Translations under genes and position numbers: made by a program
Shown: positions 27,628 through 36,209 of the stretch, piece by piece
How positions within the stretch are numbered: the first letter of the stretch is position 1
Layout of the letters: the number at the start of each line of letters is the position of its first letter
The notes under the pieces: generated by a model
Seen by the model: the letters and a program-made list of their open reading frames with translations, nothing else
The model's database searches: none
What the model was told of the DNA's origin: nothing
Assembly (NCBI GenBank): GCA_963422445.2
Contig: OY729512.2
Coordinates: forward strand, 5,518,001-5,582,000
DNA from: G963422445 sp963422445
Lineage (GTDB): Bacteria > Pseudomonadota > Alphaproteobacteria > Thalassobaculales > Thalassobaculaceae
Direction: 5' to 3'
Length of the DNA stretch: 64,000 nt

Positions 27628-27815
27628 TCACTGCCCTGGCCTCCGCCACGTTGGTTTCGACTGCCGTACCGCTTTCAGCGGCACCTGCATCTTCTCATAA
27701 AACCCAAACAGATACTCCACCCGCTCGCGTTCGGAGGCGAAGCCGCCATGCCGGCAGATGCGGTCCACAGCGCGGCCGAGGGCCTAGCGAGGGCTGGGGT
27801 TGGTCGCAGAGTGAT
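27628..27815 (-). pseudogene. C-terminal remnant of an MmeI-like restriction-modification gene
   Basis: The minus strand reads ALGRAVDRICRHGGFASERE, then RVEYLFGFYEKMQVPLKA, ending at a TGA at 27628. It matches the C-terminus of the intact enzyme at 31235-34042, which reads ALDRPVDRLYRRVPFASERE and FRMYEKMMAPL. A TAG stands where a Gln is expected just before ALGR. Only about 60 codons remain. It shows that a second, different member of this family once stood here. Confidence 0.72.
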
Positions 27816-27844
27816 CCCATCCTAAAACGTCCACTGACAGTTAT

Positions 27845-28483
27845 CTACGGTATGTGCTTCTCATAGGTCTTGGAGTCGGACGCAGCAGTCCATCGGATCG
27901 TCACGCTTCCGTCTTGCTCCAGCTCCATGACGAACGGCCTGAGCGGTTTGTACCCGCGTTCGATCTCGGCCTGTACCGCGTCGGAGATTTTCTCCGCACA
28001 CACGACGAAAGACGCCAGGGTACGCGCCACCTCCAATGGGTCGCGGGACTCGGTGGAGATCACCGTTCCGAAGAAGTCATCTGGAATGTCGAGACCGATA
28101 CGGATAATGACCCGTCCTCCAACACGAGCAGCAGCCGAAACGAGCGCGTTTACGACATCAACCAATGGTTCGATGTCCTTGCTCTCCTTCCTCGCTGCCG
28201 ACCTGTTCCATACCGCATCGGCAGCACGCTTCCCGAGAGTACTGAAGAAGGACTTCGCGAAGGCCGTGGCTGCGGTGACCAGAGGCAGCCACAGCGCGGC
28301 CGCACCGATTAGCTGGATGACCGATGGCGGGTCTATCGAGGCTCGATGGTAGTACACAGGCTTGCTGACCCTTAGGTGTCGATTGAGCACTGCTCGAATC
28401 GCTGAGGCGTCGGCCTTGGCGAACTTCTCAGTCAACTCAAGCCTCAGTTCCGACGTTTCCAGCAAAGTATCTTGTCCAGTCAT
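27845..28483 (-). CDS. Hypothetical protein with one hydrophobic segment
   Basis: The start is taken as ATG 28483 (MTGQDTLLETSELRLELTEK), giving 212 residues; the frame opens further upstream without a clear start. A hydrophobic stretch (VIQLIGAAALWLPLVTAATA) near residue 55-75 could be a membrane or amphipathic helix. The remainder is soluble-looking, ending SVTIRWTAASDSKTYEKHIP. No family was recognised. It lies between the restriction remnant and the IS110 element, in a defence-rich neighbourhood. Confidence 0.6.
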   Translation of the reverse strand: MTGQDTLLETSELRLELTEKFAKADASAIRAVLNRHLRVSKPVYYHRASIDPPSVIQLIGAAALWLPLVTAATAFAKSFFSTLGKRAADAVWNRSAARKESKDIEPLVDVVNALVSAAARVGGRVIIRIGLDIPDDFFGTVISTESRDPLEVARTLASFVVCAEKISDAVQAEIERGYKPLRPFVMELEQDGSVTIRWTAASDSKTYEKHIP

Positions 28484-28706
28484 GGGGGGTGTCGTTCTGG
28501 CGATTCGCTTGCTTTTTTGTCCAGCGTTCAGGCTACACTTATTTGCCGTGAAACAGATTCTGGCGAGGGACGCGCGGTGACGCTCCAACCCCGAGGTCAC
28601 GGCGTTGGCTGAGACCGCCAGGGTCGGCGCGGCGGAGACGAGCGGTGGCCTTCCCCGATGTGGTTCGAAGCGGTCCCGCGTAGCCGGCTGACGAGATGCG
28701 GGCCGC

Positions 28707-29957
28707 TCAGGCGGCCTTGAGTTCCGCGCCTACGGGCTCGATGTAGCCGTAGCGGCGGAGCATGCGGATCCACCGAGGAGCGTTGCGCTTGACCATCAGA
28801 GCGTCGTAGTCGGCCGTGCGGTCGTAGTCGGGCCTGCCGGTCTTGAGCCCCACATAGATGATGCGCAGCCTCTTGTGAGCGCCGGCGACGATGGCGCGCT
28901 TGTAGCCGCGCCGGGCGGCGAGGGCGCGGTGATGAGCCTCGAACTGGCACCCCTTGGTTCGGGCCGCGCCGTGGGCACACTCGACGAGGCAGGCGCGCAG
29001 GGTCTTGGAGCCCATGCGGGTGCGTGCGTTGCGGCGCTTGCCCCCGCTCTCGTTGTTGCCGGGGCAGAGCCCGGTCCAGGCGGCGAAGTGCTCCTTGGAG
29101 GCGAACACGCCGATGTCGGGGCCGATCTCGATGAGGATGGTCGAGGCGGCGGTGCGGTCGATGCCGGGGATGGTGGTCAGCAGACGGAGCTGCTCCTCCC
29201 ACGGTGTCATCTGCCCGTCGATCTTCCTGGTGTCGGACGCGATGCGCGCCTCAAGCGCGTCATGCTCCTCCAGCAGGTCGTTGAGCATGACGCGGTCGTT
29301 GTCGCCCAGGCTCAGGGAGAGCGCCTCGCCGCGCCCCTCCAGCTTGTTCGCAACGTGGCTGGTGAGCGAGGCGAGAATGACCTCGCGCGCCGTCCCCTGC
29401 GCCAAGCCGTTGAGGATCTTCCGGCCGTTGACGCCGAAGACGTCGGAGATGATGCCGCCGATGCGCGCACCGGCGCGGTCGATGATCTTCTGCACGCGGT
29501 TGCGCACGGTGGAGCGCTGCCTGACCAGGACGCGGCGCTGGCGGCTCAGTGCGCGCAGCTCCCGGAACGGCTCAGGCGGAACGTGGGAAGGCGTGCAGAG
29601 CCCGAACTGGCACACGCAGGCCAGCCACACGCTGTCCGCCACGTCGGTCTTGCGCCCCTTCAACTGCTTCACCTGACGCGCATGCACCAGGATCGCCTTG
29701 AGCCCGGCCGCCTCCAGGGCCGCGAAGGGCGCCTGCCAGTAGACCCCGGTCCCTTCCATCACCGCAGCCTCGACGCCGTGACCGGTCAGCCACGCGACCC
29801 TCTCCTCCAGACCGCTCGGCAGCGTGCTGAAGCAGCGCGTCTCCACCACCGGCTCACCCTCGCCCTCACAGAGGCGAACCGTCGCGGTGATCTCCATCTT
29901 GTGCACGTCCAGACCCGCCGCGCGCGGCCAGACGACGTGCAAGCCTTCCGTCTTCAT
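28707..29957 (-). CDS. IS110-family transposase (RuvC-like DEDD plus serine domain)
   Basis: The ATG at 29957 is chosen because AGGAGG stands just upstream; the product is 416 residues starting MKTEGLHVVWPRAAGLDVHK. The DEDD_Tnp_IS110 domain shows GLDVHK (Asp), EGTGVYW (Glu) and LKGRKTDVADSVWLA (Asp pair). The C-terminal Transposase_20 domain has LTTIPGIDRTAAST, FAAWTGLCPGNNESGGKRRN and the catalytic-serine region with MGSKTLR. IS110 enzymes use an RNA-guided recombination mechanism and leave no classical inverted repeats. The gene appears intact. Confidence 0.94.
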   Translation of the reverse strand: MKTEGLHVVWPRAAGLDVHKMEITATVRLCEGEGEPVVETRCFSTLPSGLEERVAWLTGHGVEAAVMEGTGVYWQAPFAALEAAGLKAILVHARQVKQLKGRKTDVADSVWLACVCQFGLCTPSHVPPEPFRELRALSRQRRVLVRQRSTVRNRVQKIIDRAGARIGGIISDVFGVNGRKILNGLAQGTAREVILASLTSHVANKLEGRGEALSLSLGDNDRVMLNDLLEEHDALEARIASDTRKIDGQMTPWEEQLRLLTTIPGIDRTAASTILIEIGPDIGVFASKEHFAAWTGLCPGNNESGGKRRNARTRMGSKTLRACLVECAHGAARTKGCQFEAHHRALAARRGYKRAIVAGAHKRLRIIYVGLKTGRPDYDRTADYDALMVKRNAPRWIRMLRRYGYIEPVGAELKAA

Positions 29958-30286
29958 CGCCTTCCTCCTCATTTGCGCTCTCGCCACGTCGGTATGCGAT
30001 CACGCCGTGGCATCGCCACGGTGGAGGCGGGGACAGCGGTCGGAAGAACACGCATCCGACGAGCGGGTGCGGTGCAATTTGCCGCGCGGCCACGGCCACC
30101 GGCCGGGTACAATACGGGGTGCGGAGCCGGCCGCCGGAAGCAGTTTTGTCATCCGGAACTACGTCACCGATATAACGACGCTCACACGTCACCGCCTCCG
30201 CCAATACCCATCCTGACACAGCAGAATGGGGGCAAGCGCAAGGAAAACGTCAGCCGAACCGCTCCTGTTTCATGCCACGGGGTGGC
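29958..30286. ncRNA. Candidate bridge-RNA region of the IS110 element
   Basis: About 330 bp upstream of the IS110 transposase carry no gene. IS110-group elements encode a structured guide (bridge) RNA in the noncoding DNA upstream of the transposase, so this is where it should lie. GC-rich inverted stretches are present around 30000-30120. The RNA limits and loops were not resolved, and the element ends are unknown. Confidence 0.35.
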
Positions 30287-31057
30287 TCAGAACCGCGGGG
30301 ACCATGACTGTTTTGTACAATGGGTAGCCAGCGGCATGGTGATCCCACGCTGTAAACAGCGAGTCCATGACAAGAGTTCGCTGTTTATGTCCTCCGCTTT
30401 CATGCGTATCGTAATGTCACTTATGTCCCCGATATCTAAAGTGATCGCATTGAGCCCTTCAGTGCGACTATCAATGACAAAACGATACTCTTGTTGATGC
30501 CTATATGTATCATGTTTTCTAAATACAGCTTCTCCATCAGAAAAGAAGCCGCTAAAAATGTCGGAATCATAATATTTCACCAATCCTCGTCCAATCTGGT
30601 AGTTTTTTGCCTTCGCAGCATTCTCAATTCGATTGATAAACTCTTTAACATTTTTGACTACAACCGCAAACTCACCAAATTTAAAGCTATCCTCGTCTAT
30701 TTTCAGATAGTTTTTAATGACACCAATATTTTCAGAAGACACACTTCCTAAATCAAGATCGCGATTATGAGCCGCATACATGCAGAATACATTGATATTC
30801 TCTAGCCACGATCTCTGTATTTCAACCGGGCCTGCAAGGTCTGGGGTTAGATCCATTCCATTCAGTACTATACGATGTCCATCTGGCTGAAACCAGCCAA
30901 TAACGCCTTCGTGTCTGTCAGAGCGAGTGAATTTGTCATTTTCTTCAGTTCTCTTAAAGTAAGATAACCTATTAGAAAAAATTTTCCCGCTAACAAAATT
31001 ATTCGCATATGCTTCGTCGCCAAAGAATTTTACAAGGAAAAAGATCCATTTTGTCAT
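30287..31057 (-). CDS. Low-GC hypothetical protein, 256 residues
   Basis: The product begins MTKWIFFLVKFFGDEAYANN and includes SNRLSYFKRTEENDKFTRSD, RHEGVIGWFQPDG and KYYDSDIFSGFFSD. Later comes YRHQQEYRFVIDSRTEGLNA. It resembles uncharacterised proteins found scattered on mobile DNA, but no function can be assigned. Base composition is clearly lower in GC than all neighbours, indicating separate acquisition. The last 25 residues differ in composition, and the 3' end may have been altered by the adjacent IS110 insertion. Confidence 0.65.
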   Translation of the reverse strand: MTKWIFFLVKFFGDEAYANNFVSGKIFSNRLSYFKRTEENDKFTRSDRHEGVIGWFQPDGHRIVLNGMDLTPDLAGPVEIQRSWLENINVFCMYAAHNRDLDLGSVSSENIGVIKNYLKIDEDSFKFGEFAVVVKNVKEFINRIENAAKAKNYQIGRGLVKYYDSDIFSGFFSDGEAVFRKHDTYRHQQEYRFVIDSRTEGLNAITLDIGDISDITIRMKAEDINSELLSWTRCLQRGITMPLATHCTKQSWSPRF

Positions 31058-31234
31058 TTGTTGATCCTACTTCCACACCATACAAGTTTCCGTGAATAAA
31101 GAACGGATTTGCCTTTGTGGTGCTTGCATTCGATATTTTCAGCATGCACCTTCGCTTTTTCGATCTATAAAGTTTGAAATAGTCGCCTGCAGAACGTCTT
31201 GTTCGGTAATAATTTCGTCTTTCTGATCTAAGGT

Positions 31235-34042
31235 TTATCTTGCCTGTCGGCCTTTCGGTTTTCCCTTCACTCCCGCCGCCAGCGGGGCCATCATCTTTTC
31301 ATACATCCGGAACATATGCTCCGCCCGTTCGCGCTCGGAAGCGAAGGGGACGCGACGGTATAGCCGGTCGACGGGGCGGTCGAGGGCTTGGTGGGTGCGG
31401 CGCAGATTGGGCGGCATCAGGTTCGGGTCGTAGAGGTTGGCGAGTGTTGCGTTCGGATGCGCGGCGCGGGCGTCGAGCACGGCCTGGGCCAGCGGCTCCA
31501 ACCTCGACAGGTCCAGATCCCCGTTCGCGAACCCGGGCGGTGTCGGGAAGGTGTTGTAGACGAGGCCGATGGAATAGCGGTAGCGGCTCTCAAGCCGTCC
31601 GCCGATATGGCGTAGCCAGGCCATGTGCATGGCGGAGGTCAGCAGCGCGAAATCCGCCAGCGAAGCGTCCTGAAGGACGAACACCAGATCGCTGGGGACG
31701 GTCGGCGGCTCCAGCCACCCGATGGGCGCGTATTCCCGTCGTTCCGAACTGACCTTCGGAATCACCAGAAACGGTGTGGTGGGGATAACGTTGACGTGGT
31801 AGAGCGTCGGCGTCGCCGCGAGCTTCCGCGTCGGCGCGCTCTTGCTGGCCTCGCGGTAGGCGCGGACGGCGGCGATTCGCTCCCGCACTCCCGGTAGCCG
31901 CGCAAGAACTTCGGGCGGTGCATCGTGCAGCGCCAGAATCCAGCGCTTGCCTCCCTGCAAGTACTCGCGTGCCCCGATGAACGGTCGGAGCCAAGGCGCG
32001 GCCTCCGGCTCCGCACCCAGAAACGCGTCACGTTCCGCCGCGTCGAATATGTAGCTTCCGCCGTCGATGGGCTTGGAGCCGATAATCAATCTGCCCATCC
32101 CGTTGATCGGTCTGCTTTCCTCCCGCACCACCAGATACGGGTCCGACAGCCCGTCGGCGTCGAAGAGATAGGGCAACAGAGCCGCGTGGCGGCTTTCCTC
32201 CGGGTCGCCGTTGATGTCGGGGTAGCTGAACAGCCGTTTCTCCAGCCGCGCGGCCTCCCGCCGGTCGAGGCCGAGAATGACGACATGCACATGCGCCTTG
32301 CCGCGCGCGTCCGAGCCCCACGCGAAGGTCCGATGCGCGAAGGCGATCTCCAGCTTGCAGCGCCCGAACAGTACCGGCCATATCTGCGCGATCTGCTCAC
32401 CCTGCGTGATGGAGTTGGTCGCGACAAAGCCGATCCGGGCGCGGCTGCCCTTCACGTAGTCCCCCGCCTTGATGAACCACGCGGCGACGTAATCGAGCGT
32501 ACCGCCGCTCTTGCCGAGCGCGGCGATCCCGCGCACCTGCGCACGCTGGTCCGGTGTCTGGTATTTCGCGCCCACGAACGGCGGATTGCCCAGCACGAAC
32601 GAGCAATCGCCCGGCGACAGCAAGCCGGACCAGTCCGCTTCCAGCGCGTCGCCGTGGACGATGTGCGGCGACTTCTCCAGAGGAATGCGCGCATAGCTCT
32701 GGCCGAACTCGAGGCTCAGCCGATTGTTCATGATGTGGTCCATCATCCACAGTGCGGTTTCCGCGATGCGCGCCGGGAACTCGCCAAGCTCGATCCCGTA
32801 GAACTGGTCAACGTCGATCAGCGACAGGGTGGGCGCCACGATGTCGGTCTGTCTGCCATCCGGCGTCTTCGGATGAAGTTCCTTCAGGACCTCGATTTCC
32901 AGCAGCCGTAGCTCACGGTAGGCGATGATGAGGAAGTTGCCGCAACCGCACGCGGGGTCGAAGAACGTCATCCGTCCGAGCTTCTGCTGGAACCGCCGAA
33001 GCTCGGCAAGGCGGCGACGATCCTTTCTCGCCTTCAGGCGCTCGAACTCGGCCCGCAGGTCGTCCATGAACAGCGGCTCGATCACCTTGAGGATGTTCTT
33101 CTCGGTCGTGTAGTGAGCCCCTTGGGCGCGGCGTTCCTCGGGGTCCATCACCGACTGGAACAGCGCGCCGAAGATCGCAGGCGAGATGTTCGACCAGTCG
33201 AAGCGGCAGGCGTCCAGCAGCGCCCCGCGCATCGCCGCGTCGAACGAGAACATCCGCAGGTGTCCCTCGAACAGGTCGCCGTTGACGTAGGGGAACCGCG
33301 CGAGGTCCTCGTCGAGCGTCGCCGCGCGCCGCTCTTCCGGCGTGTCGAGGACTTCGAACAGTTGCGCGAGCCACGGCCCCAGATCGGCCCCGTCCTCGCC
33401 GGTGCGCGTGTCGATGAAGTCGAGGAAGGTGTCGCGCGGCTCGAAGATGCCGGTGTCGTCGGCGAACAGGCAGAACACGACGCGCACGAGGAACCGCTCC
33501 AGATCGTGCCCCCGGTGGCCCGCATCCGCGAGCGCGTCGTGCAGTCGCCCGACCAGCTCGGCGGCCTCGATGTTCGCCGGGTCCTGGTCGCGGAAGGTGC
33601 GGCGCTGTACGCCGAGGATGAAACCGAACGACTCGACATGGGCGAGCAGGTCCGCGAGCGCGAAGGAGACCACTTCCCGCTCGTCCAGATCGTGAAGCTC
33701 GAAGGTCTGGAAGTCGCTGACCAGGATGAAGCGCGGGCGGTCGCGCGCGGGCAGAGCGTCGAAATACTCCCCGGCCTGTTCGTAGGCCGCTTTCAGGTCG
33801 CGCCCGGCACTCTTCTGTTCCACGAGCAGCACGCCCGGCCAGAACAGGTCGATGAAGCCCGAGCGGTTGTGCAGCTTCGCGACATGGGCCTCGTAGCGCG
33901 CGACGTTCCGCCGCCGCACCCCGAACACCTCGAAGAAGGCGTTGTAGAAGCTCTGCGTCTCGCCCTTCTCGTAGGAAGCGTCCCGCCATTCATCGGCGAA
34001 GGCGGCGGCGCGGGCGCGGACCTCGTTCCACGACAGGCGCAC
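31235..34042 (-). CDS. MmeI-like type IIL restriction-modification enzyme (methyltransferase plus nuclease)
   Basis: A single 935-residue polypeptide. The N-terminal nuclease-like domain has GFIDLFWPGVLLVEQKSAG (D-ExK pattern, about residues 63-80). A helical spacer follows. The N6-adenine methyltransferase core has motif I FFDPACGCGNFLI (about 360) and motif IV LGNPPFVG. A target-recognition region (IGSKPIDGGSYIFDAAERDA onward) and a C-terminal helical part ending FRMYEKMMAPL complete it. Type IIL enzymes modify one strand of their site and cut nearby. It starts 3 bp after the mrr-like stop and is last in the higB-higA-mrr operon. Confidence 0.88.
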   Translation of the reverse strand: MRLSWNEVRARAAAFADEWRDASYEKGETQSFYNAFFEVFGVRRRNVARYEAHVAKLHNRSGFIDLFWPGVLLVEQKSAGRDLKAAYEQAGEYFDALPARDRPRFILVSDFQTFELHDLDEREVVSFALADLLAHVESFGFILGVQRRTFRDQDPANIEAAELVGRLHDALADAGHRGHDLERFLVRVVFCLFADDTGIFEPRDTFLDFIDTRTGEDGADLGPWLAQLFEVLDTPEERRAATLDEDLARFPYVNGDLFEGHLRMFSFDAAMRGALLDACRFDWSNISPAIFGALFQSVMDPEERRAQGAHYTTEKNILKVIEPLFMDDLRAEFERLKARKDRRRLAELRRFQQKLGRMTFFDPACGCGNFLIIAYRELRLLEIEVLKELHPKTPDGRQTDIVAPTLSLIDVDQFYGIELGEFPARIAETALWMMDHIMNNRLSLEFGQSYARIPLEKSPHIVHGDALEADWSGLLSPGDCSFVLGNPPFVGAKYQTPDQRAQVRGIAALGKSGGTLDYVAAWFIKAGDYVKGSRARIGFVATNSITQGEQIAQIWPVLFGRCKLEIAFAHRTFAWGSDARGKAHVHVVILGLDRREAARLEKRLFSYPDINGDPEESRHAALLPYLFDADGLSDPYLVVREESRPINGMGRLIIGSKPIDGGSYIFDAAERDAFLGAEPEAAPWLRPFIGAREYLQGGKRWILALHDAPPEVLARLPGVRERIAAVRAYREASKSAPTRKLAATPTLYHVNVIPTTPFLVIPKVSSERREYAPIGWLEPPTVPSDLVFVLQDASLADFALLTSAMHMAWLRHIGGRLESRYRYSIGLVYNTFPTPPGFANGDLDLSRLEPLAQAVLDARAAHPNATLANLYDPNLMPPNLRRTHQALDRPVDRLYRRVPFASERERAEHMFRMYEKMMAPLAAGVKGKPKGRQAR

Positions 34043-34045
34043 GGT

Positions 34046-34975
34046 CTACGTCACTTCCTGATCGAAATAGTCTTCGTCGATCCGCTTGACCTCGTGACGG
34101 ACACGCGTTCGCACGCCGATCCCTTGCTGGACCATCAGGCGGGCAAGTTCCGCGCCATCGATGAGAATGATCCGCTTCGGACTCCGCGCCACGTAATCCC
34201 TGGCGGCGCGCGTGAAGCTCGCAGTGGTGACGAACACGCCCTTGGTCGTGCCCGCAGCGTCGATCGCGCCCGCGAAGCCGCGCAGGTCGCCTTCGCCAAC
34301 GGTGTTGCCTTCGGCGTACTTCTTCGCCTGCACGTAGACCTCGTCCAACCCGAGCGCGTCCTCGCGGATCGTGCCGTCGATTCCGCCATCGCCCGAACGT
34401 CCCGTCACGCGGCCCTTCGCGGCATCGCCGCCGCCGTACCCCATGGCGATCAGCAGATCGACAACTACACGTTCAAGGAACACCGGCGCTGCACTGCGAA
34501 CCCGATGCAGCACATCGGCTTCCAGAGCGCTGCTCAACTGCTTGGCAGCGCGTTCCAGTGCCTCCTCCGGCGTTTCGGCGATGTCGTCGCTTCGATTCTT
34601 TGTCGCATCCTTGCCGGGAGACGGCGCGTTCGCCCGCCGCGACCACTCTGCGTAATCCGGGTACTCTCCAAGCAGGTTCATGTCGATGCGAGAAGGCTTA
34701 CGGGACAGCAAGCGTTCGCCTTCCTGCGTCAACCGATACACGCCGCGGCGAACCCGCTCCAGAAGACCGGCGCGCTCCATGTGGAACACGGCCCAACTCA
34801 CGCGTTTCACGAAGACCGACTGCCGACCGCTCGGGAGCATTTCCCGAACATCTTCGGCAGAGAGTCCCTCGGCACCGGCGATCCGCTCGCGGGCTTCCGA
34901 GATCGACGATTCAGCACCGGTGGCGAACGCCTTGAGGGCCGGGAGCATCAGCGACTGAAAATCAGGAACCGGCAT
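34046..34975 (-). CDS. mrr: Mrr-like type IV restriction endonuclease
   Basis: The 309-residue protein has an N-terminal Mrr_N winged-helix domain (PDFQSLMLPALKAFATG, GVYRLTQEGERLL). The C-terminal nuclease domain has VVDLLIAMGYGGG, GDGGIDGTIRED and VYVQAKKYAEGN, the D-QxK catalytic set of Mrr. Such enzymes cut DNA carrying foreign methylation. Its start overlaps the higA end by 14 bp, and the MmeI-like gene follows 3 bp after its stop. Pairing an Mrr with a methyltransferase-bearing system is notable because Mrr must tolerate the partner's methylation. Confidence 0.93.
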   Translation of the reverse strand: MPVPDFQSLMLPALKAFATGAESSISEARERIAGAEGLSAEDVREMLPSGRQSVFVKRVSWAVFHMERAGLLERVRRGVYRLTQEGERLLSRKPSRIDMNLLGEYPDYAEWSRRANAPSPGKDATKNRSDDIAETPEEALERAAKQLSSALEADVLHRVRSAAPVFLERVVVDLLIAMGYGGGDAAKGRVTGRSGDGGIDGTIREDALGLDEVYVQAKKYAEGNTVGEGDLRGFAGAIDAAGTTKGVFVTTASFTRAARDYVARSPKRIILIDGAELARLMVQQGIGVRTRVRHEVKRIDEDYFDQEVT

Positions 34976-35294
34976 CGGCGACCGCGCCTGTTGCCGCCGA
35001 CTGCCGGGGCGTCACGCACTTCGCAATCTCGTGGCCCGCCGCGATCTCCGCCTGGCGAAGCTCCCAGGTCTTCTGCAAGTTCAGCCAGAGTTGCGGCGTC
35101 GTCCCGAAATACCGCGCAAGCCGCAGCGCCGTGTCCGCGCTCACCCCCCGCTGGCCGTTCAGGATCATCGTCACCCGGTTCACCGGCACCCCCAACGCCT
35201 TCGACAACACATTGGCCGACAACCCGAGTTCATCGAGTTCGTCGCGGAGGATCTCTCCGGGATGTACCGGCTTCATGCCGTTGCTTGCGTTCAT
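34962..35294 (-). CDS. higA: HigA-family antitoxin
   Basis: The 110-residue protein shows the HigA pattern: MKPVHPGEILRDELDELGLS, an XRE-type helix-turn-helix (LSKALGVPVNRVTMILNGQR) and ALRLARYFGTTPQLWLNLQ. It should neutralise HigB and repress the operon. It lies 12 bp downstream of higB, the reversed toxin-first order typical of higBA, and overlaps the mrr-like gene by 14 bp. The tail (about 15 residues) is longer than usual. Confidence 0.93.
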   Translation of the reverse strand: MNASNGMKPVHPGEILRDELDELGLSANVLSKALGVPVNRVTMILNGQRGVSADTALRLARYFGTTPQLWLNLQKTWELRQAEIAAGHEIAKCVTPRQSAATGAVADAGS

Positions 35295-35306
35295 GTCAAA
35301 TCTCCC

Positions 35307-35585
35307 TCAGTGGTAATCCACGATCTCTACGTTGCACGGCCCTTCGTCCGTCCAATGGAACCAGACGCGCCATTGCGCGTTGATCCGAATGCTGTGCTGA
35401 CCGACGCGGCCGCCGCGCAGCGCTTCCAGCCGGTTGCTCGGCAACGCGGCAAGGTCTCCGAGCGTCTCCGCGCTGTCCAGTAGAATCAGGCGGCGCGCCG
35501 CCTGATTGGCGAAGCCCTGAAATGCCGCAATGCGCTGCCCCTCGAAGAAGCGCCGCGTCGTCCGATCCTTGAAGCTGCGTATCAT
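35307..35585 (-). CDS. higB: HigB-family toxin (RelE/ParE fold)
   Basis: The 92-residue protein begins MIRSFKDRTTRRFFEGQRIA and includes LIDLLDS-like LILLDSAETLGDLAALPSN, RLEALRGGRVGQHSIRINAQ and WRVWFHWTDEGPCNVEIVDY. This is the HigB pattern of ribosome-dependent mRNA interferases. It is first in the operon with higA, mrr and the MmeI-like gene. An operator-like palindrome lies 22 bp upstream of its start. Confidence 0.94.
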   Translation of the reverse strand: MIRSFKDRTTRRFFEGQRIAAFQGFANQAARRLILLDSAETLGDLAALPSNRLEALRGGRVGQHSIRINAQWRVWFHWTDEGPCNVEIVDYH

Positions 35586-35606
35586 GCGCAGCTACTGTAG
35601 TCGTTG

Positions 35607-35621
35607 TTACGGTTTCCGTAA
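35607..35621. promoter_or_regulatory. Operator-like palindrome upstream of higB
   Basis: TTACGGTTTCCGTAA is a perfect 15-bp palindrome with a 3-bp centre, 22 bp upstream of the higB start. HigA-type antitoxins repress their own promoters through such sites. It probably controls the whole higB-higA-mrr-MmeI-like operon. Confidence 0.65.
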
Positions 35622-36209
35622 AGGACATTCGGTGTTCGAACGTTGCTCGCGGCTCGCCCAACGGCGCAACCGGGCCTGGTGACCGAAATGTTGTCCGGTA
35701 GCGCGTGCACCGTTCGGTCTTCAGCCGACCGCAAACAGGTGCGATGGCTCCTGCTGCGCGGCGGTGCGGGCCGAGGGAATGATCCCGCCGGTGCGCGTCT
35801 CCGCCCACGTTGAATTGTTACCTCGTGCTTCCTATCGTGACGCCCGGAAGCCGCGCGGCGGTTCGGGAACTGTTTCCTCGGGTGCGCGGCGGACGCTGCC
35901 GCTCAAACGCCGCTCGGGCTAACCCGCCGACTGTACAACGGCATTCATCGCCCGACGGTTTGAGCGGTCAGAAAGCGGAATAGGGACGCCGGTCGGCGCG
36001 TGGGTCTCACACCACACGCACCCAGGGCGCCTTGAGCGAGACCCGATCGGCTCGCCTTCACCGGACATTTTCCGTTTCATAACAATCCCGTAGGCCGGAT
36101 CCGGCCTCTGGCCTAGATCGCCCGCGCGGGCCGCGTTGTCTCCCCAAACCGCCGTTTCGTTCCCTTGGAACAGCCGGCGCCCGAGGAAACAGACAACGGA
36201 GACACAGCC
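35622..36209. other. Divergent intergenic region between higB and integrase pair B
   Basis: About 590 bp with no supported gene. It must hold the higB promoter and the promoter of integrase pair B, and possibly an attachment site. No direct repeat or tRNA was recognised. Confidence 0.45.

Noticed and set aside
28597..29202. Minus-strand open frame overlapping the IS110 transposase
   Set aside because: It is the same sequence read in another frame and gives Arg/Pro/His-rich protein without a domain.
33113..35383. Plus-strand open frame of about 750 codons
   Set aside because: It is antisense to the MmeI-like, mrr and higA genes and shows no recognisable domain.
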